This document shows, one piece after another, positions 31,241 through 40,049 of a stretch of 45,199 bases of DNA. Within the stretch, counting starts at the first letter, position 1. Each line of letters starts with the position of its first letter. The notes beneath the pieces are model-generated. The model saw nothing but the letters and a program-made list of their open reading frames with translations, searched no databases and had not been told where the DNA came from. The DNA is from an uncultured Acidimicrobiaceae bacterium (GTDB lineage: Bacteria; Actinomycetota; Acidimicrobiia; Acidimicrobiales; RAAP-2). The position numbers and the translations under genes are program-made. The DNA lies in NCBI GenBank assembly GCA_903873395.1, contig CAIQOJ010000012.1, positions 1 through 45,199 of the forward strand, read 5' to 3'.

Positions 31241-34200
31241 ATGGCACCCCATCGCACCGAGGCCAGTTACCTGGACGCCGTCGCTGAGCGCGTCGTCATC
31301 TTCGACGGTGCCATGGGCACCAATTTGCAGCTCGCCAACCTGACGGCCGACGACTTCGGTGGGCCTGATCTCGAAGGTTGCAACGAACTCCTGGTGGTCA
31401 CCCGACCTGATGTGGTCGAACAGGTGCACCGGTCGTTCTACGAGGTCGGTTGCGACGTAGTGGAGACCGACACCTTCGGTGCCTTCGCTCCGGTCCTGGC
31501 CGAGTACGGCCAACAAGATCGCGTCCGCGAGCTCAACCTGGCCGCCGTGGCCGCCGCCCGTCGAGCCGCCGAGGAGTTCACCACCGCCGACAAGCCTCGA
31601 TGGGTGGCCGGCAGCATCGGACCGGGCACCAAGTTCCCGACCCTCGGGCAGAGCACCTATGCCGAGTTGCGCGATGCCTACGAAGAACAGGCCGATGCCT
31701 TGATCGAAGGCGGTGCGGACCTCTTCTTGATCGAGACGGTCTTCGACCTCCTCCAGGCCAAGGCGGCCATCAACGGCGTGCGTCGTGCCATGAAGCGTGC
31801 CGGTGTGCGCCTACCCATTCAGACTCAGGTGACGGTGGAGTTGACCGGCACGATGCTGCCCGGCACTGAGATCGGCGCCGCCCTCACGGCACTGTCCGCC
31901 ATGGACGTGGACGTCATCGGACTGAACTGCGCCACCGGGCCCTCGGAGATGTTCGAGCCCCTGCGCCACCTGGCGTCCCATGCCACCATGCCCATCTCCG
32001 CCCTTCCCAATGCCGGACTCCCTTCGGTGGTCGACGGTGAGATGCACTACGACCTCGGGCCGGAACAACTCGGCGACTATCACCGACAGTTCGTCTCGGA
32101 ACTCGGGGTGTCGGTGATCGGTGGATGCTGTGGCACCACTCCGGCCCATCTGGCTGCCGTGGTCGACGCCTGCGCCGGACTCACCCCGGCTCGTCGCTCA
32201 CCAGCCCCCGAGGTGGGTGCGGCCTCGATCTACACCTCGGTCCCCTTCCGTCAAGACGGCTCGTTCTTGGTGGTGGGCGAACGCACCAACGCCAACGGCT
32301 CAAAGAAGTTCCGTGAGGCGATGCTCGAAGGCGACTGGGACACCTGTGTGGCCATGGCCAAAGAACAGGTCAAGGAGGGGTCACACCTCATTGACGTCTG
32401 CGTGGATTACACCGGCGCCGATGGTGTGGCCGACATGGAGGAGATTGCCTCCCGGTTTGCCACGCAGTCGACAGCGCCCATCATGGTCGACTCCACCGAG
32501 GCTCCTGTCGTCGAGGCTGCGCTTTCCTGGCTGGGCGGCCGAGCCGTCATCAACTCGGTCAACCTCGAGGAGGGCGACGACCCAGGGACCCGGCTCGATT
32601 CGTTCCTGACCTTGGCCAAGGAGTTCGGTGCGGCCGTGGTGTGCACGTGCATCGACACCGAGGGCCAGGCCCGAACTGCAGAGTGGAAGTTGTCGGCGGC
32701 CAAAGCCATCCACGACATCGCCGTGCAACGCTATGGGCTCCGTCCCGAAGACCTGATGTTCGACCCCTTGGCTCTTCCTCTGTCCACTGGCATGGAAGAG
32801 AGCCGCAAGGACGGGATCGAGACCATCGAGGGAATCCGTCGCATCAAGACCGAGCTGCCAGGAGTGTCGACCGTGCTCGGTCTGTCGAACATCTCCTTCG
32901 GTCTCAACCCAGCGGCAAGACAGGTCCTGAACTCGGTCTACCTCCACGAGTGCATGGAAGCCGGGCTGGACGCCGCCATCGTGCATGCCTCGAAGATCCT
33001 TCCCCTGGCCAAGATCGACCAACGGGCCAAGGAAGTCTGCCTCGACCTCATCTACGACCGTCGCACCGACTCCTACGACCCGCTCACCGAACTCCTGGCC
33101 CTCTTCGATGGGGTCGCCGCCTCATCGGCCTCAGCGGCCGAGGACCGTTCGGGCTGGACGATCGAACAGCGCCTCGAGCACCGGATCATCGATGGCGACC
33201 GCAACGGCCTCGAAGAAGAGCTCGATGAGGCCATGGCTGGCGGGCTGACCCCGCTGATCATCATCAACGATGTCCTGCTGGCCGGCATGAAGATCGTCGG
33301 AGACCGATTCGCATCCGGAGAGATGCAGCTTCCCTTCGTGCTCGGTTCTGCCGAGACGATGAAGACGGCCGTCGCCCATCTCGAGCCCTTCATGGAAAAG
33401 GCCGATCAGGGCGGCAAGGGAACCATGGTCCTCGCCACGGTCAAGGGTGATGTCCATGACATCGGCAAGAACCTCGTGGACATCATTCTCACCAACAACG
33501 GGTACACCGTCCGCAACCTGGGCATCAAGATCGGTATCGCCGAGATGGTCCAGGCCGTCGAGGAGTTCGGCGCCGACGCCATCGGCATGAGCGGACTCCT
33601 GGTGAAGTCGACGCTCATCATGCGAGAGAACCTCGAAGAGCTGAACCGCAGAGGGCTGTCGCACATTCCGGTGATCTTGGGCGGTGCCGCCCTGACTCGC
33701 ACCTACGTCGAGCGAGACCTCCGTCAGGTCTACGAAGGCCGCCTCTTCTACGGCAAGGACGCCTTCGAGGGGTTGCGAACCATGGACCGGCTCGTCGAGA
33801 TGGCCAAGACCGGGGAAGACGATCCGGAGTTCGGCCGCGTGGTCTCCGCCAAGGAGACCGGACCCCGCAAGAGCGAGCTGCGCAAGCAAGCAGCAGAAGA
33901 AGCTCGGGCGCGTGGTGAGTTCCTCCCGGCCCGTTCTCCCGAGGTTCCCGACGACAACCCGCTATTCACCCCACCGTTCACCGGCAGTCGGGTGGCCAAG
34001 GGCATGGCCATCGACGACCTGGCCGAGTTCATCAACGAGACGGCGCTGTTCCGCAACCAGTGGGGCTTCCGCCCGGAGAACGGCGAAGACGACGCCGCCT
34101 TCAAAGACCGGGTCCGTCCACTGCTTCGAGAGCAGTTGGCCGTGGCCAAGGCGAACCAACTCCTCGTGCCGCAAGTGGCCTGGGGCCACTTCCCGGCCAA

Positions 34201-34747
34201 CGCCGACGGTGACGACCTGGTCATCTGGACTGATGAGTCACGCAGTAGGGAACGGACGCGCTTCGCCTTCCCTCGACAAGTCGAAGCCCCCTTCCTCTGC
34301 ATCGCCGACTTCTTCCGCACCGTCGAGTCCGGCGACGAGGACTACGCCAGTTTCCAGGTGGTGACCATGGGCCATCGGGTCTCCGAGGAGTCTGCTCGGC
34401 TCTTCGCCGCCGACGAGTACCAGCAGTATCTCTACCTGCACGGACTCGGCGTCGAGATGGCCGAGGCTCTGGCCGAGTACTGGCACAAGCGCATCCGCGA
34501 GGAGTTGGGCTTTGTCGGCGAAGACGGACCGACCCTCACCGGGCTATTCCGCCAGAAGTATCGGGGTGGGCGTTACTCCTGGGGCTATCCGGCCTGCCCT
34601 CGGCTCGAGGACAATGCCAAGGTGGTCGAGCTTCTCGAGGCCGAGCGCATCGGTGTCGACGTGTCCGAAGGATTCCAGCTCCATCCGGAACAGTCGACGA
34701 CGGCCATCATCTGCCACCATCCCCAGGCCAAATACTTCATCGCCTGA
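31241..34747 (+). CDS. metH: Cobalamin-dependent methionine synthase
   Basis: Transfers methyl from 5-methyltetrahydrofolate through cobalamin to homocysteine (1168 aa). All four modules are present: homocysteine domain (about 1-315) with zinc ligands Cys230, Cys296, Cys297 (GGCCGTTP); pterin domain (about 340-610, VVGERTNANGSKKFREA); B12 cap plus Rossmann domain (about 640-880) with axial His739 in DVHDIGKNL; and the AdoMet reactivation domain to the end (SWGYPACPRLEDN; EGFQLHPEQSTTAIICHHPQAKYF). Somewhat shorter than E. coli MetH (1227 aa). No B12 riboswitch is evident upstream. A partner for reductive activation is not seen nearby. Confidence 0.97.
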   Translation: MAPHRTEASYLDAVAERVVIFDGAMGTNLQLANLTADDFGGPDLEGCNELLVVTRPDVVEQVHRSFYEVGCDVVETDTFGAFAPVLAEYGQQDRVRELNLAAVAAARRAAEEFTTADKPRWVAGSIGPGTKFPTLGQSTYAELRDAYEEQADALIEGGADLFLIETVFDLLQAKAAINGVRRAMKRAGVRLPIQTQVTVELTGTMLPGTEIGAALTALSAMDVDVIGLNCATGPSEMFEPLRHLASHATMPISALPNAGLPSVVDGEMHYDLGPEQLGDYHRQFVSELGVSVIGGCCGTTPAHLAAVVDACAGLTPARRSPAPEVGAASIYTSVPFRQDGSFLVVGERTNANGSKKFREAMLEGDWDTCVAMAKEQVKEGSHLIDVCVDYTGADGVADMEEIASRFATQSTAPIMVDSTEAPVVEAALSWLGGRAVINSVNLEEGDDPGTRLDSFLTLAKEFGAAVVCTCIDTEGQARTAEWKLSAAKAIHDIAVQRYGLRPEDLMFDPLALPLSTGMEESRKDGIETIEGIRRIKTELPGVSTVLGLSNISFGLNPAARQVLNSVYLHECMEAGLDAAIVHASKILPLAKIDQRAKEVCLDLIYDRRTDSYDPLTELLALFDGVAASSASAAEDRSGWTIEQRLEHRIIDGDRNGLEEELDEAMAGGLTPLIIINDVLLAGMKIVGDRFASGEMQLPFVLGSAETMKTAVAHLEPFMEKADQGGKGTMVLATVKGDVHDIGKNLVDIILTNNGYTVRNLGIKIGIAEMVQAVEEFGADAIGMSGLLVKSTLIMRENLEELNRRGLSHIPVILGGAALTRTYVERDLRQVYEGRLFYGKDAFEGLRTMDRLVEMAKTGEDDPEFGRVVSAKETGPRKSELRKQAAEEARARGEFLPARSPEVPDDNPLFTPPFTGSRVAKGMAIDDLAEFINETALFRNQWGFRPENGEDDAAFKDRVRPLLREQLAVAKANQLLVPQVAWGHFPANADGDDLVIWTDESRSRERTRFAFPRQVEAPFLCIADFFRTVESGDEDYASFQVVTMGHRVSEESARLFAADEYQQYLYLHGLGVEMAEALAEYWHKRIREELGFVGEDGPTLTGLFRQKYRGGRYSWGYPACPRLEDNAKVVELLEAERIGVDVSEGFQLHPEQSTTAIICHHPQAKYFIA

Positions 34748-34782
34748 GGAGACCGCCAGCAGGGGTCGACCAGCCGCGCGGA

Positions 34783-34842
34783 CCTCACGTGGTTCGCCAC
34801 GATGCCGTGAGGCTCACGTCACAGAGGCACGTCGGTCCTCTG
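34783..34842. terminator. Hairpin cluster between metH and the convergent SDR gene
   Basis: CGTGG-TTCG-CCACG (34788-34801) has a TTCG tetraloop; an alternative outer pairing is CCTCACG/CGTGAGG (34783-34812). CAGAGG/CCTCTG with a 9-nt loop follows (34822-34842). Together they look like a bidirectional terminator region. Confidence 0.5.
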
Positions 34843-34933
34843 GATGTTCGGGTCAACTCGATTCGATACCGACCGGCCGCATCGCTCCAGGCAGATCTCC
34901 AGCTTCACGGACCTGCAGCCAGACAGGCGGGAG

Positions 34934-35659
34934 TTAGAGCGACAGGGTTTCGGCACCGTCGACGACCACGGCAGATCCGCTGACGAATGCCGCTGGCGCC
35001 GAGCACAAGAACGCCACCACCCGTCCGAAATCTGCAGGATCTCCCATCCGTCCCGACGCACCCAGTTGGCGCATCCGATCGGTCTCGTGGAGGCCAGGAC
35101 AGGCCAGGTTAAGGGTGATTCCGGACCCCTCACCAGCAAGATCGTGGGCAGCAGTTTTCGCCCACGCCCACAGCCCGGTGCGGGCGGTGTTGGACAGGGA
35201 CAGCATGGGAGCGGCCTGGACGATCGTGTAGGAGGTGATCGCACAGATCCGTCCCCAGCCCTCAGCCCGCATGGATGGAAGCGATGCACGGACCAGACGG
35301 ACCGTGGTCATCAAGTTGGCATTGATGGCGGCTTCGATGGCCGCATCATCGAGGTCGAGTGCGCCACCTGGAGGCGGGCCGCCGGCATTGGCCACCAGGA
35401 TGTCGAGACGGCCGAACTGCTCCAGCGTGGCTGCCACCAGACGGGCTGGCTCATCAGGGTCGGTGACATCACCGACCAGGGCACCAACGTCGGCTCCTGA
35501 TGCAGCCAGGTCAGCCCTCGTGGCTTCCAGCACGTCGCCGTCCCGGCCGGACAGCATGACCGAGACCCCTTCGCCAGCCAATGCCTCAGCCGAAGCACGG
35601 CCCAGACCCTTGGAACTGGCCGTGACCAGGGCCACTTTCCCCTCGATCCCCAAGTTCAC
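34934..35659 (-). CDS. Short-chain dehydrogenase/reductase with altered catalytic site
   Basis: Classical-length SDR (241 aa) with NAD(P) motif TASSKGLG (13-20), GDVTDPDE and NAGG (91-94). The active-site Ser143 is present, but the positions of the catalytic Tyr and Lys, 13 and 17 residues later, read Ser156 and Arg160 (SNTAR instead of YxxxK). Such SN-xx-R variants are known among proteins annotated as FabG-like, and their activity is unclear. I prefer the GTG at 35659 (GATGAGG five nt upstream) to an ATG at 35695, which has no ribosome-binding site. Last gene of the minus-strand lipoate/2-oxoacid cluster. Confidence 0.88.
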   Translation of the reverse strand: MNLGIEGKVALVTASSKGLGRASAEALAGEGVSVMLSGRDGDVLEATRADLAASGADVGALVGDVTDPDEPARLVAATLEQFGRLDILVANAGGPPPGGALDLDDAAIEAAINANLMTTVRLVRASLPSMRAEGWGRICAITSYTIVQAAPMLSLSNTARTGLWAWAKTAAHDLAGEGSGITLNLACPGLHETDRMRQLGASGRMGDPADFGRVVAFLCSAPAAFVSGSAVVVDGAETLSL

Positions 35660-35736
35660 GTCTGCCTCATCCTCTCCTGGCACCTGCCCGGCCACATCGT
35701 GTCGGTGCCACCGTCAGGGCTACTCGAACCTTCGAT

Positions 35737-36885
35737 TCAGGCATCGACCACGGCGAGGTGGTGATCAGCCACGTTCAGCGGATCAGGGGCGCCGTCGAAC
35801 CCGACGATCACGATGTCTTCGAGTCGCATGCCGAATCGATCTGGTGCATAGATACCCGGCTCCACCGAGAAGGCGTGTCCGACCTGGAGGAGTTCATCAT
35901 TTCCCGCCACGAGATAGGGATCCTCGTGCTCTTCGATACCGATGCCGTGACCGGTGCGGTGCACGAACAGGTCACCCAACCCGGCAGCCTCGATCACCGA
36001 CCGGGCGGCTGCATCGACCGACGCAGCCGTCACCCCGGCCCTGGCAGCAGATACGCCCGCAGCCTGTGCGGCATGGAGCACGGCATAGGCCTCGGACACC
36101 TCGGGTGACGGCTCGCCCGTGACCACCGTGCGAGTGATGTCCGAGCAGTAGCCGACATCTCCCTCGAGGGCGAAGGTGCCGCCGAAGTCACACACCACGG
36201 TCTCCCTCGGACCGATGATCCGCTCACCAGGCTCGTGATGAGGACTGGCCGCGTTGGGCCCACTGCCGACGATGGCGAAGTTGACCGAACGGTGGCCCTC
36301 GGCGACGAGCAGGGCTGACAGGTCTGCGGACACCGCGGCTTCGGTCCGCCCGATCAGCGGGATACCCCCGGTCTGCAGCACGGCAGCCACCCGATCCGCT
36401 GCGGCCCCGGCGGCCCGCAGGGCTGCCAGCTCCGCAGCGTCCTTCACCGCGCGTAGGGGCGAGGTGACGGTCGACGCTTCGATCCACTCCGCCCCGGGCA
36501 AGGTCCGCTGCAGCCCGAATGCCGTCGTGGCCCATGCCCGATCAGATAGGGCCAGGCGCCGGTGGGAACGGTGGGCGAGCAAGCCCCCGACGATCGCCAA
36601 AGGGTCTTCGGCATCCGACCACGGACGAAGCTCCACCAGGCCGCCTGCCTCGGGCACACGGGGTGCCTCGAGTCCAGGAACCACCAGGACAGGTGCGCCC
36701 TCTAGGGGGAGCACCAGGAGAGTCAGGCGCTCAAGAGGCATGGCCTCGTAGCCCGTCAGCCACGGGAGATCAGCACCGTGTGAGAGCAACAGGACGTCAA
36801 CGCCCTCCTCGCCCATGCGGTCCCGCACCCGTCCGAGACGCGAGTGTCTGGCTTGGATGGCATCAGGTGACAGTGCCTCGGTCAT
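35737..36885 (-). CDS. M24 family aminopeptidase (Xaa-Pro peptidase)
   Basis: Pita-bread fold metallopeptidase (382 aa) predicted to cleave Xaa-Pro bonds. Creatinase-like N-terminal domain (1-165), then the catalytic domain with the five metal ligands in order: Asp in CDFGGTFA, Asp in YCSDITRT, His in HRTGHGIG, Glu in VEPGIYAP and Glu in MRLEDI. ATG at 36885 has AAAGGA about 9 nt upstream. Between the LipB-LipA fusion and the SDR, short gaps on both sides, so probably co-transcribed; no functional link with lipoate is evident. Confidence 0.92.
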   Translation of the reverse strand: MTEALSPDAIQARHSRLGRVRDRMGEEGVDVLLLSHGADLPWLTGYEAMPLERLTLLVLPLEGAPVLVVPGLEAPRVPEAGGLVELRPWSDAEDPLAIVGGLLAHRSHRRLALSDRAWATTAFGLQRTLPGAEWIEASTVTSPLRAVKDAAELAALRAAGAAADRVAAVLQTGGIPLIGRTEAAVSADLSALLVAEGHRSVNFAIVGSGPNAASPHHEPGERIIGPRETVVCDFGGTFALEGDVGYCSDITRTVVTGEPSPEVSEAYAVLHAAQAAGVSAARAGVTAASVDAAARSVIEAAGLGDLFVHRTGHGIGIEEHEDPYLVAGNDELLQVGHAFSVEPGIYAPDRFGMRLEDIVIVGFDGAPDPLNVADHHLAVVDA

Positions 36886-36916
36886 GGACGGGGTCCTTTC
36901 AGGGCATGGCGCCGCA

Positions 36917-38584
36917 TCATGGTCGCTGGGCCAGGGTCACGGGCACCGGTTGAGCCGAGGCGGCGGATTCCCGGGCGTGGTAGCTCGACCGGGTGAGGGG
37001 AGAAGCCTGGACATGAGCAAAGCCCATGGCTTGGCCTGCGACCCGCACCTCCTCGAACTCTGCCGGGGTCCACCACCGGGCGACGGGAAGGTGGCGGCTG
37101 GTTGGCCGGAGATACTGACCGATGGTGACAATGTCGACACCGACGGATGCCAGATCTTCCAAGGTGGCCAGCACTTCAGGCAGCGACTCACCCATGCCCA
37201 CGATCAGGCCCGACTTCACCGTCATGCCTGCGCCTGCTGATCGACCCAGGACGGTCAGACTGCGGGCATAGCCAGCCGACGGACGGACAGCTCGCTGGAG
37301 CCTGGCCACCGTTTCGATGTTGTGGTTCAGCACGTCGGGACCGGCCTCGAGGACGACTTCGAGCGACCGGGCGTCACCCTTGAGATCGGAAATCAGCACC
37401 TCAACCTGGGTGGTGGGGCTGGTTCGACGGATCGCTGCGATGGTGGCGGCGAATGCACCGGCGCCACCATCGGGAAGGTCATCACGGGCCACACAGGTGA
37501 TCACCGCGTGCGCCAGGCCCATACGAGTCACGGCCTCTGCGACCGCCTCGGGCTCGCCAGGGTCGAGGGCCAGAGGTAGGCGGGTGTCCACGAGGCAAAA
37601 ACCGCAGGCCCGGGTGCATCGGGACCCGTTGATCATGAATGTGGCGGTTCCGTCCGACCAGCACTCATAGATGTTCGGACAACCAGCTTCCTCGCACACG
37701 GTCACCAGACCATCGGCTGCCAGGTCACGCTTGAGGTCGACGTAGTCGCGACCCATGGTGGCCGGCACTCGCAACCACTCGGGCTTGCGGGCCGCCACGT
37801 CGAGCCCAGCTGTCACGTCCACGCCAGCACGAGCCAGCCGACGATCGAGACTGCGCAACTCGACCGGTGCGGCCCCAGAAGGGAGCCCGGGCCTCAAGGC
37901 TGAGCGGCCGCCAGAAGCAGCCCCGTCGGTCACCTTGGCTACGTCGTCGATCGGACCGAACTGACGTGACGCCGCGGCGATGACGGCATCGACGACATCG
38001 GCCATGGTGACATCGATTCCTTCAGCAGCCAGCGACGTCATGGGCCGGTCGGGCATGCCACATGGGACGATGTGGTCGAACATGGACAGATCGGTCGTCA
38101 CGTTCAACCCGAATCCATGGGTCGTACGACCTCGGGCGACGCGCACACCGACGGCGGCCACTTTGCGAGGCATCTGGCCAGCCGGCCCGCCGTCAGGGTC
38201 GAACCAGATTCCCGGGAAACCCGTCAGCCGACCGATCCGGGTAGAGGGAACCCCGAGTAGGACCAGGGCATCGAGCACCATCGCTTCGACGTCTGCCACA
38301 TGAGCTGGTCCTCGATGGGGACCAGCACCCACGGAGTGGATCGGATAGCCCACCAACTGGCCGGGTCCGTGAAAGGTGACGTCTCCCCCGCGATCAACCC
38401 GCTGGAGCTCAGCGCCGACCAGAGCCGGATCGACGAGTACGTGGGCGAGGTCCCCATGCGTGCCCAGGGTGTAGGTGGGGGGATGCTCGAGCAGAAGGAG
38501 GACGTCGTCAGGGCTGGCCGCGATGGCTCGCTGAAGGTCCAGCGCCTCGGCATACGTCACCCGGCCCAACCACCGAGCTCTCAC
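36917..38584 (-). CDS. lipA: Fused octanoyltransferase-lipoyl synthase (LipB-LipA)
   Basis: One 555-codon ORF carries both steps of endogenous lipoate attachment. LipB part (about 1-212): RGGDVTFHGPGQLVGYP, Lys141 and the acyl-accepting Cys175 in HIVPCGMPDRP. A Gly/Ala/Arg-rich linker follows (about 213-262). LipA part (about 266-555): auxiliary-cluster cysteines 297/302/308 (C-x4-C-x5-C), radical-SAM cysteines 323/327/330 (C-x3-C-x2-C), and the C-terminal RSSYHA (532-537). All catalytic residues of both enzymes are kept and I see no stop or frameshift at the joint. It would octanoylate carrier domains and insert sulfur in one polypeptide. GTG start with GGAG upstream. Next to the E2 gene it should modify. 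Confidence 0.94.
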   Translation of the reverse strand: MRARWLGRVTYAEALDLQRAIAASPDDVLLLLEHPPTYTLGTHGDLAHVLVDPALVGAELQRVDRGGDVTFHGPGQLVGYPIHSVGAGPHRGPAHVADVEAMVLDALVLLGVPSTRIGRLTGFPGIWFDPDGGPAGQMPRKVAAVGVRVARGRTTHGFGLNVTTDLSMFDHIVPCGMPDRPMTSLAAEGIDVTMADVVDAVIAAASRQFGPIDDVAKVTDGAASGGRSALRPGLPSGAAPVELRSLDRRLARAGVDVTAGLDVAARKPEWLRVPATMGRDYVDLKRDLAADGLVTVCEEAGCPNIYECWSDGTATFMINGSRCTRACGFCLVDTRLPLALDPGEPEAVAEAVTRMGLAHAVITCVARDDLPDGGAGAFAATIAAIRRTSPTTQVEVLISDLKGDARSLEVVLEAGPDVLNHNIETVARLQRAVRPSAGYARSLTVLGRSAGAGMTVKSGLIVGMGESLPEVLATLEDLASVGVDIVTIGQYLRPTSRHLPVARWWTPAEFEEVRVAGQAMGFAHVQASPLTRSSYHARESAASAQPVPVTLAQRP

Positions 38585-38624
38585 CGTCGATCCACTCCGC
38601 GCCTGCCCAGCATTGGCACGTCGC

Positions 38625-40049
38625 TCAGAGCTCGGCGACCCAATCGCGCTCGTCGAGGATCTGAGCCAGGCGGGCCAGGAAGCGGGCCACGTAGGCGCCG
38701 TCCACAGCGCGATGGTCGAAGTTCATGGCCACCAGGCCCATGGAGTGAATCCCGATGGTTTCGGTTCCGTCGTCTTGGACCACGACCACAGGCTTCCGGG
38801 AGATGCCGTCGGTCGAGAGGATCGCCACTTGGGGCTGGTTGATGATGGCGCCGGTGAGCATCGTCCCGAACGGGCCGGCATTGGTGATGGAGAAGGTCCC
38901 ACCGCTGATGTCGTCGAGCGTGAGGCCTTGAGCACGCGAGCGCACCGCCACATCGTGGATGCGGCGGGACATGCCGCGAAGATTGAGTTCGTCGGCTCGG
39001 TGGACGACAGGCACGATCAATCCCTCGTTGTCCAGATCGACAGCGATGCCGAGGTTGATGTCCCGATGCACGATCAGGGCATCGTCGCCAACGGAAGAGT
39101 TGAGGTGAGGGAAGGCGGCAAGCGCCTCGACGGTGGCCAGAGCCACAAAGGGCAGGTACGTGAGGGAGAAGCCTTCCTCGCCCCGGAACCGTTCACCGTG
39201 CGCCCGTCGAACCTGTTCGACTCGCTCATAGTCGACCTCTTTGACCATGAGCGTGTGGGCAGACGTCGCCTTCGAGCGGACCATGTGCTCGGCCGTCCGA
39301 CGACGGATGTTGGTGAACGGGATCACCTCATCGCGATCGGTACTCGCCGGGGCGGCAACCTGAGCGTTCGAGGCCTGACCCGTGCCTGTGCCGGGAGCAA
39401 GGCTTGCCTGAACCGACTGCGTTACCGGAGCCGTGGGAGGGACAGAAACTGCGGGTACCGATGCCGGCGATCCCGCGATGACTGCTTCGACGTCGCCTCG
39501 GGTGATCCGTCCACCCAGACCCGAGCCGACGACGGAGGATGGATCGATGCCGTGGTCTTGGAGGAGGCGGCGCACCACTGGGGAGAGTGGACCGACGCCA
39601 CGGGACGACGAACTCACAGCCGGCACCGGGACCGGTGCAGGTGGCATCGGGTCCGTCGGCGGGCTGGTGGCAGCGTGCGGCGGTGCGGCAGCAGGGGCAG
39701 CAGGGGTCGTTGTGACCACAGGAACGACCGGTGCAGCCGCCCCTTCAGGGGATGTCGATGCTGTCTGCTCAACCGGAACTTCACTCTGATCAGGAGCAGC
39801 GGGCGCAGCCGCACCTGCATCACCGATCTGGGCCAGGACCACGCCCACGTCCACCGTGTCGCCCTCGGCGACCAGGATGGCAGTGAGGACGCCGTCGGCC
39901 GGCGAAGGCACCTCGGAATCGACCTTGTCGGTCGACACCTCGAAGAGAGGCTCATCACGAGCCACCGGGTCACCGACCGCCTTGAACCACCGGGTGATCG
40001 TGCCCTCAGTCACCGTCTCGCCAAGTTGTGGCATGGTCACGTCAGCCAA
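38625..40049 (-). CDS. sucB: 2-oxoacid dehydrogenase E2 component (dihydrolipoyl acyltransferase)
   Basis: Core acyltransferase of the pyruvate/2-oxoglutarate dehydrogenase complex (474 aa). One lipoyl domain with Lys42 in STDKVDS; a Pro/Ala/Thr-rich linker (about 82-150); the peripheral subunit-binding domain (SPVVRRLLQDHGID ... GRITRGDVEAVI, about 155-192); a second linker; and the catalytic domain with His446 and Asp450 in FDHRAVDG. Actinobacteria often share one E2 between both complexes, so its substrate is undecided; AceE next door favours pyruvate. TTG start at 40049 with AAGGGGG seven nt upstream; it overlaps the lpdA stop by 8 bases. Confidence 0.94.
   Translation of the reverse strand: MADVTMPQLGETVTEGTITRWFKAVGDPVARDEPLFEVSTDKVDSEVPSPADGVLTAILVAEGDTVDVGVVLAQIGDAGAAAPAAPDQSEVPVEQTASTSPEGAAAPVVPVVTTTPAAPAAAPPHAATSPPTDPMPPAPVPVPAVSSSSRGVGPLSPVVRRLLQDHGIDPSSVVGSGLGGRITRGDVEAVIAGSPASVPAVSVPPTAPVTQSVQASLAPGTGTGQASNAQVAAPASTDRDEVIPFTNIRRRTAEHMVRSKATSAHTLMVKEVDYERVEQVRRAHGERFRGEEGFSLTYLPFVALATVEALAAFPHLNSSVGDDALIVHRDINLGIAVDLDNEGLIVPVVHRADELNLRGMSRRIHDVAVRSRAQGLTLDDISGGTFSITNAGPFGTMLTGAIINQPQVAILSTDGISRKPVVVVQDDGTETIGIHSMGLVAMNFDHRAVDGAYVARFLARLAQILDERDWVAEL

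Noticed and set aside
34748..34933. Possible small gene between metH and the SDR
   Set aside because: Short plus-strand frames here lack a ribosome-binding site, and the region is occupied by hairpins of a likely bidirectional terminator.
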